DNA from: an uncultured Methylophaga sp.
Lineage (GTDB): Bacteria; Pseudomonadota; Gammaproteobacteria; Nitrosococcales; Methylophagaceae
Direction: 5' to 3'
DNA length: 64,000 nucleotides
Assembly: GCA_913055695.1 (NCBI GenBank)
Contig: CAJXKF010000001.1
Location: 452,354 to 516,353 of the forward strand
Shown here: positions 8,680 through 17,676 of the stretch, piece by piece
Layout: every line of letters starts with the position of its first letter
Numbering within the stretch: the stretch's first letter is position 1
The notes under the pieces: generated by a model
Seen by the model: the letters and a program-made list of their open reading frames with translations, nothing else
What the model was told of the DNA's origin: nothing
The model's database searches: none
Made by a program: the position numbers and the translations under genes

Positions 8680-9675
8680 TCATTTACTGACGGGCTTTAT
8701 AACTTCAACAGTCAAAACAAAACCGAAACCTAATCTATCAAGCACGAATTCGACAGGTAAAAGTAATGCCTTGTCTATTCTTGCGAGTTGCTTGATTATG
8801 AACGACGGTTTATTTCGCCACTGTAATAAAAATGCATCCCAAGCACCGTCAGTTTTCCATTCTTTGAGCACCTCTTCACGGCTGTAGCCAAATAAACGTT
8901 TAACCAGATAAACCAGACCGCCACGCATATGCCCACCAAATATCCGTTGATCTGTAGATTTTTTTGTGACTTTTAGACCGGTCTCACTTGCAAGCCTCCT
9001 AACGGCTGCTTTTGTAAATAAAGTCAGATGTCTCGGATAGTCATCCCACTCAAATACTCGACCCTGTATAGAATTAAAGTTAGTGACTAAAAAAATGAAC
9101 TTACCACCTGGCTTGAGTAACTCAGCAATTTTGCGGACATATTCTCGTGGCTCATACACATGCTCCAATACTGCCCACATAGTAATTACATCGTAGCTTT
9201 CTGGCTCAATATTCATTTGAAGAAAATCGCCATATTCTATTGGCATATCGAACAAATTCGGCGGCGTATCTGAAAATTCTATCCCTTGTACATTCCACCC
9301 AAGTGAGTTCATGTAGTAGATGAACTCACCTTTCATGGTGCCGATATCGAGGAGCTTACCGGGAGGTATATCATTTAGCCATGCAGCTTTTTCCTTGAGT
9401 TGCGTCTCCCTAATTTTTAGTACTTCTTCGGCTTTCCCCTTAGCCTCATCATCATTTTCGTGTGACCAATAAAAATGTTCATCGTAATAGCGAGGTAGTT
9501 CTTCTTTTGTAGGTCGTGGGGACAGATAGCCAACAGTACACTCCCGGCAACGTTTTACCTCGAAAATATCGTCTGTTATCTGTTGTTTATAGTCCTGCGT
9601 TTGAAAGACAGCTTTGCTATCACGACTGCCACAGATGGGACAGGGTACCTCTATAAGTCTATTTGAGTTAGTCAT
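8680..9675 (-). CDS. SAM methyltransferase with N-terminal zinc-ribbon-like domain
   Basis: A 331-residue protein. Residues 11-45 contain CPICGS and CREC cysteine pairs that could bind zinc, an arrangement common in sugar C- and O-methyltransferases of the Methyltransf_23 group. LLDIGTMKGEFIYYM is the SAM-binding loop, and MWAVLEHVYEPREYV matches motif IV. LKPGGKFIFLVTNFNS lies at the expected position after it. The start overlaps the flippase gene by 8 bases. A sugar methyltransferase acting on the polysaccharide is the natural guess from context, but the exact target is not visible in the sequence. Confidence 0.87.
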   Translation of the reverse strand: MTNSNRLIEVPCPICGSRDSKAVFQTQDYKQQITDDIFEVKRCRECTVGYLSPRPTKEELPRYYDEHFYWSHENDDEAKGKAEEVLKIRETQLKEKAAWLNDIPPGKLLDIGTMKGEFIYYMNSLGWNVQGIEFSDTPPNLFDMPIEYGDFLQMNIEPESYDVITMWAVLEHVYEPREYVRKIAELLKPGGKFIFLVTNFNSIQGRVFEWDDYPRHLTLFTKAAVRRLASETGLKVTKKSTDQRIFGGHMRGGLVYLVKRLFGYSREEVLKEWKTDGAWDAFLLQWRNKPSFIIKQLARIDKALLLPVEFVLDRLGFGFVLTVEVIKPVSK

Positions 9676-11140
9676 ATGTATCCCGAATATAGATGAGCTC
9701 TTTTTTTACGTTCAGGAGCACTGTACTAGCCACCAAAATAATCAACGTCAGAATAATATTGTGATAAGTTGCCAACGCATCATGGAGGTAGTGCTTATAA
9801 GATATTAAAAACAGAGTCGCAAGTATTACTGAAGTTACTTTTCTAGAAAGGTCAGAAAAAGCAAACTGCGTCTTACGTGCAAAAAAGACGTGATAAAGCA
9901 GTGCAATAATCAAATAAGTGAGACTTGTACTAATTGCCAAGCCCAGAATGCCATACAGCATTATTAAAATGAGATTGAACGTTACGTTCAATAAAAAAGA
10001 CAGCAACGCCAGTATGGTGATTAGAGTTGGTGAACGGGTTGCCTGAAAAAATTTCGCCAGTGCAATCCCCCACATCATTGGAATTAATCCAATCGCATAA
10101 AAAAACCATAAATTCGCAATTGTACTAACATCATTTTCAGTCATCGCACCTCGCTCCAGTAAAACACTGACCAGCGGCTTACCTAACATATAAATCGATA
10201 TGCTGATGATGATGCCGATGAAAATAATCAAACTGGATAACGACTGAAATAGACGTTTAATGGACTCGGTATTTTTTTGCACAACAAGTGATGTAAGTTG
10301 TGTCAATAGCACTGCGCTGACGCTCATCACCACAACCTGAACAACCAGGTTATGAAAACGGTTTGCATAACCTATCTGTGACACCGCGCCTTCCCCAACC
10401 ATTGAGGCCATCACTTGATCTACCGCTAAATTCATATTGGCGAGGCAAACGCCCAAAAGTATGGCGAATGAGAGAGAAAGAATTTTCTTCAGGTCCGAGT
10501 CAAACTTGATGGGTACAAGCCCCACTGGCAATTTTAAATATCTAAGATAAGCCAATATAAAAACAAGCTGTATCCCCACTCCCAGCAGCAATCCATAGGT
10601 CAATGCCAACTGACCTTGAGAGTGAAAAGCAACCAGAAATAGAGACGAGATGGAAATGTTGATTAATGGTGCTGCACTTGCCAACATAAATCGTTTGTGA
10701 GCATTGAAGATCAGTGCCGCATAATCAATTAAAGCATTGAGTACTGTTAAAAATATTAACAGCCTCATTGCGGTCAAAGTCGCTGCAAATACAGCGTCAT
10801 TGCCACTTAATACGAGTAAATTGACAAGTGGCTCAGACAGAATTGAAAGCACACAAGCAAACGGAACTAAAACATAGACTAGTAGCGAAAAAACCTGCTT
10901 TCTAATCTGGGCAGCTTTATCTTCATCATCTGCAACACGCTCCATGTAGACAGACACAAAGCCAGTTTGCAGCATGCCTGCTAAAATGCCGACAATCAGG
11001 CTAGGCACTACGAGGGCAAGGTAATAACCATCCAGATCTGCACCAGCACCAAAATAGTTGGCGATTAGAACAGTTTTCAGAAACCCAAAAACCTGAACGA
11101 GTAAAGTGAATGAGATTACCTGTCTGGATGAACTCAACAT
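9668..11140 (-). CDS. MurJ/MviN-family lipid-linked oligosaccharide flippase
   Basis: A 490-residue, strongly hydrophobic protein with about 14 predicted membrane helices, the usual number for the MOP superfamily. The N-terminus MLSSSRQVISFTLLVQVFGF and the nearby ANYFGAGADLDGYYLAL segment fit the MurJ/MviN branch, whose N-terminal helix region contains a similar basic-Gly-Asp pattern. MurJ flips lipid II; here, embedded among glycosyltransferase genes, it more probably flips the polysaccharide repeat on its lipid carrier in place of a Wzx protein. That assignment is inference. It overlaps the downstream methyltransferase gene, so the two are co-transcribed. The DNA is very AT-rich: 17 of the 60 bases at 10081-10140 are G or C. 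Confidence 0.88.
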   Translation of the reverse strand: MLSSSRQVISFTLLVQVFGFLKTVLIANYFGAGADLDGYYLALVVPSLIVGILAGMLQTGFVSVYMERVADDEDKAAQIRKQVFSLLVYVLVPFACVLSILSEPLVNLLVLSGNDAVFAATLTAMRLLIFLTVLNALIDYAALIFNAHKRFMLASAAPLINISISSLFLVAFHSQGQLALTYGLLLGVGIQLVFILAYLRYLKLPVGLVPIKFDSDLKKILSLSFAILLGVCLANMNLAVDQVMASMVGEGAVSQIGYANRFHNLVVQVVVMSVSAVLLTQLTSLVVQKNTESIKRLFQSLSSLIIFIGIIISISIYMLGKPLVSVLLERGAMTENDVSTIANLWFFYAIGLIPMMWGIALAKFFQATRSPTLITILALLSFLLNVTFNLILIMLYGILGLAISTSLTYLIIALLYHVFFARKTQFAFSDLSRKVTSVILATLFLISYKHYLHDALATYHNIILTLIILVASTVLLNVKKELIYIRDTYD

Positions 11141-11194
11141 AATGGGACAGGGAAACCAGCAATCAGCACAACATTGATTTGCAACATGCTGGCG

Positions 11195-12478
11195 CTAGAG
11201 CCTGATATCTGCTGAACCAGCTTCAAGAAGGTACTTCAAATCATATATCAGGCAGTTCTTTTTACCCATTGCTCTTAGCCCTTCACTTCCCATCTGCCTG
11301 AATTCCTCATGTGCCACAGCCAACACTATCGCGTCATACTGAGCTTTTTGAGTATCTTTCAACTCAGTTAACGGGCTAAACTTATATTCTTCCTCAGCCT
11401 CTGCTGCATTCACCCACGGGTCATAAACATCAACATGAATCCCGTAGTCTTTCAGTTCATTTACAATATCAACCACTCGGGTGTTACGCAGATCCGGGCA
11501 GTTCTCTTTGAAGGTCAAGCCCATTACCAGCACTTTCGCCCCCAACATCTGGATATCTCTCTGGATCATGGTTTTGATCAATTGAGAAACAACGTATTTA
11601 CCCATGCCATCGTTGATACGCCGCCCGGCAAGAATGACTTCCGGGTGATAACCAATCTGCTGAGCTTTGTGTGTCAGATAGTAAGGGTCAACACCAATGC
11701 AGTGCCCACCCACAAGACCAGGACGAAATGGCAGGAAGTTCCATTTGGTACCAGCTGCTTCCAGGACGGCTTGTGTGTCAATCTCGAGCTTATTAAAAAT
11801 AATCGCTAGTTCATTAATCAGGGCAATATTCAGATCGCGCTGCGTGTTTTCAATAACCTTGGCAGCTTCCGCGACCTTGATACTCTCGGCTTTGTGTGTG
11901 CCTGCGGTGATCACTTCTTGATAGAGTTTATCTACTGTTTCCGCAGTTTCAGGTGTTGAACCAGATGTGACTTTTTTGATTGTTGTAACGCGATGTTCTT
12001 TATCGCCGGGATTGATACGTTCCGGACTATAGCCGCAATAAAAATCTTCATTGAACTTCAGGCCGGAAATAGCCTCCAGAACAGGTACACAGTCTTCTTC
12101 CGTTGCTCCCGGATAGACGGTAGATTCATAAATGACAATATCACCTTTTTTCAAAACGCTACCGACTGTCTCACTGGCCCTAATCAGCGGTGTTAGATCG
12201 GGACGTTTGAAATCGTCGATCGGCGTTGGCACCGTGACTATATAGGTGTTGCACTCACGAAGTGACTCAATATCTGAGGTATAGCTCAAATGATGTGCCT
12301 GTTTGAGCTCTATGTCGTCGACTTCCAGCGTGCTGTCATGGCCACCCAACAATTCAGTTATGCGCTTCTCATTGATATCATAACCAACCACTGAGCGACG
12401 CCTTCCAAATTCGACTGCCAGTGGCAGGCCGACGTAGCCAAGACCAATAATACCGAGTCGCAGCTCCATGTTAGTCAT
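11195..12478 (-). CDS. tviB: UDP-N-acetyl-hexosamine 6-dehydrogenase (TviB/WbpA type)
   Basis: A 427-residue UDP-glucose/GDP-mannose dehydrogenase-family enzyme. [19 protein letters not shown] (7-25) is the NAD-binding fold, VTVPTPID and YESTVYPG are family signatures, and [17 protein letters not shown] contains the catalytic cysteine near residue 265. The [11 protein letters not shown] form and overall length match TviB/WbpA/WbpO-type enzymes that oxidise UDP-GlcNAc or UDP-GalNAc to the uronic acid, rather than Ugd. The ATG at 12478 is supported by AAGGAA 6-8 bases upstream. The gene sits 2 bases from the end of the epimerase gene, so both belong to one operon. It should feed a HexNAcA residue into the polymer. 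Confidence 0.93.
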   Translation of the reverse strand: MTNMELRLGIIGLGYVGLPLAVEFGRRRSVVGYDINEKRITELLGGHDSTLEVDDIELKQAHHLSYTSDIESLRECNTYIVTVPTPIDDFKRPDLTPLIRASETVGSVLKKGDIVIYESTVYPGATEEDCVPVLEAISGLKFNEDFYCGYSPERINPGDKEHRVTTIKKVTSGSTPETAETVDKLYQEVITAGTHKAESIKVAEAAKVIENTQRDLNIALINELAIIFNKLEIDTQAVLEAAGTKWNFLPFRPGLVGGHCIGVDPYYLTHKAQQIGYHPEVILAGRRINDGMGKYVVSQLIKTMIQRDIQMLGAKVLVMGLTFKENCPDLRNTRVVDIVNELKDYGIHVDVYDPWVNAAEAEEEYKFSPLTELKDTQKAQYDAIVLAVAHEEFRQMGSEGLRAMGKKNCLIYDLKYLLEAGSADIRL

Positions 12479-12480
12479 TG

Positions 12481-13503
12481 CTATTCCTTGTAAAAATTAC
12501 GATACCACTCAACAAAATTGCTGACACCTTCATCGACAGTCGTCGACGGCTTGTAGCCAACCGCGTTTTCCAGTTCCGTACTATCAGCATAAGTATCAGG
12601 TACATCACCCGGCTGTAGCGGCAGTAAATCCATGATCGCCTTTTTCTCCAGTGCTTTCTCAATAGCGTTGATGTATTCAATCAACTTGACTGGGTTGTTG
12701 TTGCCAATATTGAAAACTCTGAATGGCGCATTACTTGTTGCGGGATCAGGGTTATTGCTGTCCCAGTCAAGATTGGGTTTTGCAATATCATCACTCGCCC
12801 GGATAACGCCTTCGACTATGTCGTCAATATAAGTGAAGTCGCGAGTGTGGTTGCCATGATTGAAAACGGGTATGGCTTCCCCGGCGAGAATACTCTTTGT
12901 AAATTTAAACAAGGCCATGTCTGGCCTGCCCCATGGACCATAGACCGTAAAAAATCGCAGTCCCGTAGTCGGCAAGCTGAACAAATGGCTGTAGCTATGT
13001 GCCATGAGTTCATTGGCCCGTTTGGTAGCAGCATAAAATTGCAGGGGATGATTCACCCCATTATGCTCACTAAAAGGCATATTGGTATTGGCACCATAAA
13101 CACTGCTGGTGCTGGCGTATGTCAGGTGTGGCGTCTTGTTGTTACGACAAGCCTCAATGATATTAGTAAAGGCTATGATATTGCTTTCTACATACGCATG
13201 CGGATTTTCCAGTGAGTAACGCACCCCCGCCTGGGCAGCAAGATGAATTACCCTGTCAAATTGATGATCGAAAAAGCATTTATCTACTGCATCTTTATCA
13301 GCAAGGTTTTGGCGTATGAATGTATATTGTGAGCCTGTTTCTTGAGCTGTTTTTTCAAGAATTTCCAGCCGGGTTTCTTTTAATGTCGTGTCGTAATAGT
13401 CATTGACACTATCAAAACCAACGACTTCATTTCCTCTTTCCAGCAATCGTTTTACGGTGTGGAATCCGATGAAGCCAGCATTCCCGGTTACTAATATTTT
13501 CAT
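12481..13503 (-). CDS. NAD-dependent UDP-sugar 4-epimerase (UDP-glucuronate epimerase type)
   Basis: A 340-residue extended short-chain dehydrogenase. [17 protein letters not shown] is the NAD-binding loop. The serine triad region STSSVYG and the catalytic YAATK pair are present, along with [18 protein letters not shown], which is typical of UDP-glucuronate 4-epimerases (CapI/LspL/GlaE). It should convert UDP-glucuronate made by Ugd into UDP-galacturonate. The ATG at 13503 is preferred over an adjacent TTG at 13506. It lies just downstream of the regulator gene and upstream of tviB. A preference for UDP-HexNAcA as substrate cannot be excluded, because WbpP/TviC-like epimerases share these motifs. 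Confidence 0.9.
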   Translation of the reverse strand: MKILVTGNAGFIGFHTVKRLLERGNEVVGFDSVNDYYDTTLKETRLEILEKTAQETGSQYTFIRQNLADKDAVDKCFFDHQFDRVIHLAAQAGVRYSLENPHAYVESNIIAFTNIIEACRNNKTPHLTYASTSSVYGANTNMPFSEHNGVNHPLQFYAATKRANELMAHSYSHLFSLPTTGLRFFTVYGPWGRPDMALFKFTKSILAGEAIPVFNHGNHTRDFTYIDDIVEGVIRASDDIAKPNLDWDSNNPDPATSNAPFRVFNIGNNNPVKLIEYINAIEKALEKKAIMDLLPLQPGDVPDTYADSTELENAVGYKPSTTVDEGVSNFVEWYRNFYKE

Positions 13504-13515
13504 CAAACTCTCACT

Positions 13516-13866
13516 TTAAGATTCATGTTCGCTGTCTGATCGGCCGGAGATTTCCAGCTCAGCGCGTATTTGCCTGATTTCAGCTTGGAGTGACTCGTAC
13601 TCTTGGACTTTCGCTCTGAGAAAACGGGCTGTAACACCTGCCTTTTCTTCAAGACCTCTGGGAGTTAGCTTGTAAATATAAGCGCGTTTATTTTTGCTGT
13701 TACGAAAGTTATTTGCTTTGAGCATACCTTTATCAATCAAAGCTTTGAGGCAGTAATTTGCTTTGCCCAAACTCACTCCCAGTTCACGTGCAAGCTGTCT
13801 TTGACTAATCTCGGGATTAGCCTCAACAAGTTTGAATATTTTGTATCGATATTCGTCAGTAAGCAT
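13516..13866 (-). CDS. MarR-type EPS-associated transcriptional regulator
   Basis: A 116-residue winged-helix protein. MLTDEYRYKIFKLVEANPEISQRQLARELGVS places a helix-turn-helix at about residues 20-42, and a C-terminal heptad-like helix (GVTARFLRAKVQEYESLQAEI) looks suited to dimerisation. It matches my recollection of the MarR_EPS family (TIGR04176) found at the head of exopolysaccharide clusters. I start it at the ATG at 13866; a TTG six bases earlier is possible. It is first in the minus-strand operon and so probably controls it. An inverted repeat lies 17-31 bases upstream of the start codon and further palindromes lie beyond. Whether it acts as activator or repressor is unknown. Confidence 0.85.
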   Translation of the reverse strand: MLTDEYRYKIFKLVEANPEISQRQLARELGVSLGKANYCLKALIDKGMLKANNFRNSKNKRAYIYKLTPRGLEEKAGVTARFLRAKVQEYESLQAEIRQIRAELEISGRSDSEHES

Positions 13867-13882
13867 CTGCAAAACATTATTC

Positions 13883-13897
13883 GTTCAACCATTGAAC
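13883..13897. promoter_or_regulatory. Inverted repeat next to regulator start, candidate operator
   Basis: GTTCAA and TTGAAC flank a 3-base centre, a perfect 6-bp-arm palindrome ending 17 bases upstream of the regulator ATG. Its place fits autoregulation by the MarR-type protein. No binding data are implied. Confidence 0.4.
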
Positions 13898-13995
13898 ACT
13901 CTATGTAAACCCGGTCCAAAAGTAAATGTTTTATCTAGTTCAATGATTAAAGCTCGAAGAAGTGAGCTTGCGAGATAATACCGGCGCACATTGGC

Positions 13996-14007
13996 GGCAT
14001 GAATGCC
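13996..14007. promoter_or_regulatory. Palindrome GGCAT-N2-ATGCC, copy 1
   Basis: A perfect 5-bp-arm inverted repeat with a 2-base centre (GA). The same GGCAT-N2-ATGCC core recurs exactly 66 bases away at 14062-14073. Two copies of one dyad in a single control region suggest a dimeric regulator binding twice. Confidence 0.45.
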
Positions 14008-14053
14008 AAACAATACATTCGTCCCACCATCCATGGAAGTGACTACTGTAGTG

Positions 14054-14081
14054 TTGTTAACGGCATCCATGCCGTTAACAA
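14054..14081. promoter_or_regulatory. 28-bp near-perfect palindrome, copy 2 of the GGCAT dyad
   Basis: Arms of 13 bp, TTGTTAACGGCAT and its exact reverse complement, flank a CC centre. The core GGCAT-N2-ATGCC equals copy 1. The repeat is AT-rich at its outer ends and has no T-run, so an operator is more likely than a terminator. It lies about 190 bases upstream of the EPS regulator gene and about 170 bases downstream of ugd. Confidence 0.55.
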
Positions 14082-14253
14082 AAGTACCAATTTCTCAAAA
14101 ACCAGCCAACAAAGATTGAGTTATTTTGTGACAGAGTCGAGATTTATTGATTTGTGAAAAGGAGAGTGGTTCTTGTGACTTAACTCTGGATGTTTTTCTT
14201 TACTTACTCAACTTCTAACATCAGTAGCTGTGAACAAAGATATTCCTGGTAAA

Positions 14254-15420
14254 TTAATCCATACCGAATAGGTCACGGGTATAAACTTTATCCCTGATAT
14301 CCAAAATGTCATCAGTAAGTCTATTTGCCAGAACAACATCGGCTTGTGCTTTGAAGCTCCCGAGATCTTTAACCACAGCTGAGTGGAAAAAAGTATCTTC
14401 ATTCAGAACCGGCTCATAGACGATAACTTGTATCCCTTTGGCCTTGATGCGCTTCATGACCCCTTGGATCGCTGAAGCACGGAAGTTATCAGACCCCGCT
14501 TTCATGACAAGTCTATAAATCCCTACAACTTTAGGATTGCGTTTTATGATTGAGTCAGCAATAAAGTCCTTACGGGTATTATTTGCCTCAACTATGGCTT
14601 TGATCAGATTATTCGGGACATCCTCATAATTCGCCAGCAACTGTTTAGTATCTTTGGGAAGACAGTAGCCACCATAACCAAAAGACGGATTGTTGTAGTG
14701 GTTTCCTATACGGGGATCAAGGCCTACACCTTCAATAATCTGTCGGGTATCCAAACCATGTGTTTCGGCGTATGTATCCAGTTCGTTAAAGTAAGCTACC
14801 CTCATCGCCAGATAAGTATTTGAAAACAGCTTGATGGCTTCTGCCTCTGTGCTATCGGTCAACAAAACTGGGATATCGGCTTTAGTAGCCCCTTCAATCA
14901 GCAAGTCTGCAAAAATTTTTGCTCGCTCACTTTTCTCTCCAACTACAATTCGAGAAGGGTAAAGATTATCGTGGAGAGCTTTTCCCTCCCTGAGAAACTC
15001 AGGTGAGAAAAAAACATTGGAGGTATTGAGCTCAGCAGAAATGCCTGATGTGTAACCTACTGGGACTGTAGATTTAATCACCATCACCGCATCAGGATTG
15101 ATTTTTCTGACATCATGAATAATGGCTTCAACACTTTCAGTATTGAAGTAATTTGTGTCAGGATCATAATCTGTGGGTGTGGCGATTATGACAAAGTCAG
15201 CACCTCTATAGGCTTCTTCCTTGTCTAGAGTCGCCAGAAAATTCAGCGGTTTGTTATCCAGAAAGTCCTGAATCTCGCTGTCTTCAATCGGGGATTGCTT
15301 CTGGTTGAGCAGCTTCACTTTTTCTTCAACCACATCCAGTGCCGCTACCTGATGGTTTTGAGCAAGTAAAACTGCAAGTGACAAACCCACATATCCCGTT
15401 CCTGCTACAGCAATTTTCAT
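14254..15420 (-). CDS. ugd: UDP-glucose 6-dehydrogenase
   Basis: At 388 residues it has the same length as E. coli Ugd. [21 protein letters not shown] is the NAD fold, [17 protein letters not shown] is an Ugd-specific signature, and [15 protein letters not shown] contains the catalytic cysteine near residue 260. The enzyme oxidises UDP-glucose twice to UDP-glucuronate in the cytosol. The epimerase at 12481-13503 can then make UDP-galacturonate. It is transcribed in the same direction as the EPS operon but is separated from it by a regulatory gap, so it may have its own promoter within 15421-15504. No anomalies were seen. Confidence 0.96.
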   Translation of the reverse strand: MKIAVAGTGYVGLSLAVLLAQNHQVAALDVVEEKVKLLNQKQSPIEDSEIQDFLDNKPLNFLATLDKEEAYRGADFVIIATPTDYDPDTNYFNTESVEAIIHDVRKINPDAVMVIKSTVPVGYTSGISAELNTSNVFFSPEFLREGKALHDNLYPSRIVVGEKSERAKIFADLLIEGATKADIPVLLTDSTEAEAIKLFSNTYLAMRVAYFNELDTYAETHGLDTRQIIEGVGLDPRIGNHYNNPSFGYGGYCLPKDTKQLLANYEDVPNNLIKAIVEANNTRKDFIADSIIKRNPKVVGIYRLVMKAGSDNFRASAIQGVMKRIKAKGIQVIVYEPVLNEDTFFHSAVVKDLGSFKAQADVVLANRLTDDILDIRDKVYTRDLFGMD

Positions 15421-15504
15421 CTCAACCTCTTTGTATCTAAAGTTAATAGTGTGAAAAATTTCTGTTTCAGGAGCATGACAGACTATTCTACTTCATCCGT
15501 GGCG

Positions 15505-17442
15505 CTACTCCACCGTGACTGACTTCGCCAGATTTCTAGGCTGATCGACATCTGTGCCCTTAATCAATGCAACATGGTAGCTGAGCAATTGTAAGAGGAT
15601 GTTGTAGGTGATCGGTGCGGTGATTCGACCAACATTGGTGGTAGCTTTGACTACTTTGAAGCTGGTTTCAGAGCTGATGTCACTGCGTTCATCCTCAAAC
15701 ACAATCATCTGGCCGCCACGAGCTTTAACCTCTTGCAGGTTGGATTTGAGTTTTTCCAACAAATCATCCAGTGGGGCGATCGCAATGACCGGCATCATTT
15801 CATCAATCAGTGCCAGTGGACCATGTTTGAGTTCGCCTGCCGGATAAGCTTCGGCATGAATATAGCTGATCTCTTTAAGCTTGAGCGCACCTTCTAAAGC
15901 TATCGGGTACATAGTGCCCCGCCCCAGGAACAGAGCGTGTTGCTTGTCAGCGAAATCTTCGGATATCTGTTTAATTTCTTCTTCATGCCCAAGCGCCATT
16001 GTGATGAGGTTGGGCAGTTTCTGCAGGCCACCGGCAATCAGGGCTTCCCGTCCTTCATCCAGGCGGTTCTGAACTTTGCCAATACTGGTTAACAGTAAAG
16101 CCAGCGCAACGAGTTGTGTAGTGAATGCCTTGGTGGAAGCCACACCGATTTCTGGACCTGCGTGAGTCAGAAATACCAAGTCTGCTTCACGGGTCAGACT
16201 GCTCTCCGCCACATTACAGATACTGAGCGTTGGAATATTAAGCGCTTGTGAGCCAGCAAAATCATCTTTTTTAAGATGTGCCTTGGGATCATCACCGGCA
16301 CGACGTCGCAGTTCTGTTGTTTTGTTCTTGCGTAGCGCATTAATTTGCTGAAGCGCAGCCAGCGTATCTGCCGTTTCACCTGACTGGCTGATGGTGACAA
16401 AGAGCGTATGGTTCTCAATCACAGGATTGCGATAACGGAATTCGCTCGCCACCTCCACCTGGCAGGGCATACCGATAATATCCTCAGCCCAGTACCTGGC
16501 AACCATACCAGCATGGTAACTCGTGCCGCAGGCAATGATATGAATACGGTTGATGCTGGCAAACACTGATTCCGCATTATGCCCAAAGCTCGATACCAGA
16601 ATTTGGTCCTGCGTCATCCGGCCTTCCAGCGTATCTATCACAGCCTGAGGCTGTTCAAAGATTTCCTTGTGCATGTAATGACGGTGGGCACCGAGTTCAA
16701 CTGAAGTGAGGTTGAGGTTGGAATGCTTGACCGTGCGTTCCACCCGCTCGCCTGTCAGCACACTGAAAATTTCCACTTTGTCACGGGTAAGGCGCGCGAC
16801 ATCGCCGTCTTCAAGAAAAATGAAGTTCTGCGTTACCGGCAACAGTGCTGAAACATCTGAAGCAATAAAGTGTTCACCAATCCCGATACCGATAACCAGG
16901 GGACTCCCTTTTCTGGCCGCCACCAGCGTGTCAGGATTATTAGTTGCCACCACACCTAAGGCATAAGCACCTTCAAAGGATTTGAGCGATGCCATCACCG
17001 CTTCTAGCAAATCATCGGTACATTCCAGTTGCTGGAAAACCTCGTGAGCAACTACCTCGGTATCAGTCTCCGAAGTGAAGCGATAGCCTTCAGCCAACTG
17101 TCGGGTTTTTAAGCTCTGGTAATTTTCGATAATACCGTTGTGTACAACCGCTACTTTATTGTTACAGATATGCGGATGAGCGTTGTTTTCAGAAGGAATA
17201 CCATGTGTAGCCCAGCGAGTGTGAGCAATGCCGAGTTGACCGGAGAAAGCTTCATCAAACGCATCCATTTTGGTTTCAAGCTGTTTGATTTTACCCATAG
17301 CACGAACCCGTTGGAGCTTATTGTCGACGTCAAGAAGCGCGATGCCTGATGAATCATAACCGCGATACTCCAGCCTTCTCAGCCCTTCCATCAGAATGGG
17401 GGCCACATTACGCTCGGCGATTCCTCCGACAATTCCACACAC
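15505..17442 (-). CDS. glmS: Glutamine-fructose-6-phosphate aminotransferase (isomerising)
   Basis: A 645-residue GlmS. Cys2 of MCGIVGG is the glutaminase nucleophile; HTRWATHG and HNGIIENY are glutaminase motifs. ACGTSYHAG and SQSGETADTLAAL mark the first SIS domain, and GRGTMYPIALEGALKLKEISYIHA the second. It makes glucosamine-6-phosphate, the entry point to UDP-GlcNAc. The start is GTG at 17442. Compared with the 609-residue E. coli enzyme there are about 30 extra, mostly charged residues (roughly 370-402) between the SQSGETADT motif and ICNVAESSLTREAD. Placement beside ugd and the 4,6-dehydratase suggests supply of amino sugars to this polysaccharide, though it may also be the cell's only GlmS. 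Confidence 0.94.
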   Translation of the reverse strand: MCGIVGGIAERNVAPILMEGLRRLEYRGYDSSGIALLDVDNKLQRVRAMGKIKQLETKMDAFDEAFSGQLGIAHTRWATHGIPSENNAHPHICNNKVAVVHNGIIENYQSLKTRQLAEGYRFTSETDTEVVAHEVFQQLECTDDLLEAVMASLKSFEGAYALGVVATNNPDTLVAARKGSPLVIGIGIGEHFIASDVSALLPVTQNFIFLEDGDVARLTRDKVEIFSVLTGERVERTVKHSNLNLTSVELGAHRHYMHKEIFEQPQAVIDTLEGRMTQDQILVSSFGHNAESVFASINRIHIIACGTSYHAGMVARYWAEDIIGMPCQVEVASEFRYRNPVIENHTLFVTISQSGETADTLAALQQINALRKNKTTELRRRAGDDPKAHLKKDDFAGSQALNIPTLSICNVAESSLTREADLVFLTHAGPEIGVASTKAFTTQLVALALLLTSIGKVQNRLDEGREALIAGGLQKLPNLITMALGHEEEIKQISEDFADKQHALFLGRGTMYPIALEGALKLKEISYIHAEAYPAGELKHGPLALIDEMMPVIAIAPLDDLLEKLKSNLQEVKARGGQMIVFEDERSDISSETSFKVVKATTNVGRITAPITYNILLQLLSYHVALIKGTDVDQPRNLAKSVTVE

Positions 17443-17676
17443 GATGAATAATCCCTCGTTCGTTTAAAATTGCATTATACAGAACAACACTTTTTTTATA
17501 GGTGAAAAGGTTCCCGAATAAAGACAGCTGATATGAAATATAGCTTTGATGTTTTTTGCAGATTATTTCATCGCGATCTCGTGAATCTGACATTTGCCAG
17601 CCCTAAGCTGCTGAAGTGTCAACTCATTGAGGTTCGGTATAAGCTATGACTCATCCTCTGGGTAGGATTGGTTTGT

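Larger units (their letters stand above)
13867..14253. other. Intergenic control region of the polysaccharide operon
   Basis: This 387-base gap lies between the end of ugd and the regulator gene, both on the minus strand. I see no convincing gene; a 61-codon frame here has no coding features and overlaps a palindrome. The stretch is AT-rich and carries at least three inverted repeats, listed separately. No JUMPstart/ops element was found. A clear minus-strand sigma-70 promoter could not be settled: the best pair, TTGGAC and TTCAAT with 17 bases between, is weak. Confidence 0.6.

Noticed and set aside
13885-14070. 61-codon minus-strand frame in the EPS control region
   Set aside because: It lacks a ribosome site and coding pattern, and begins inside the large palindrome; it is most likely non-coding.
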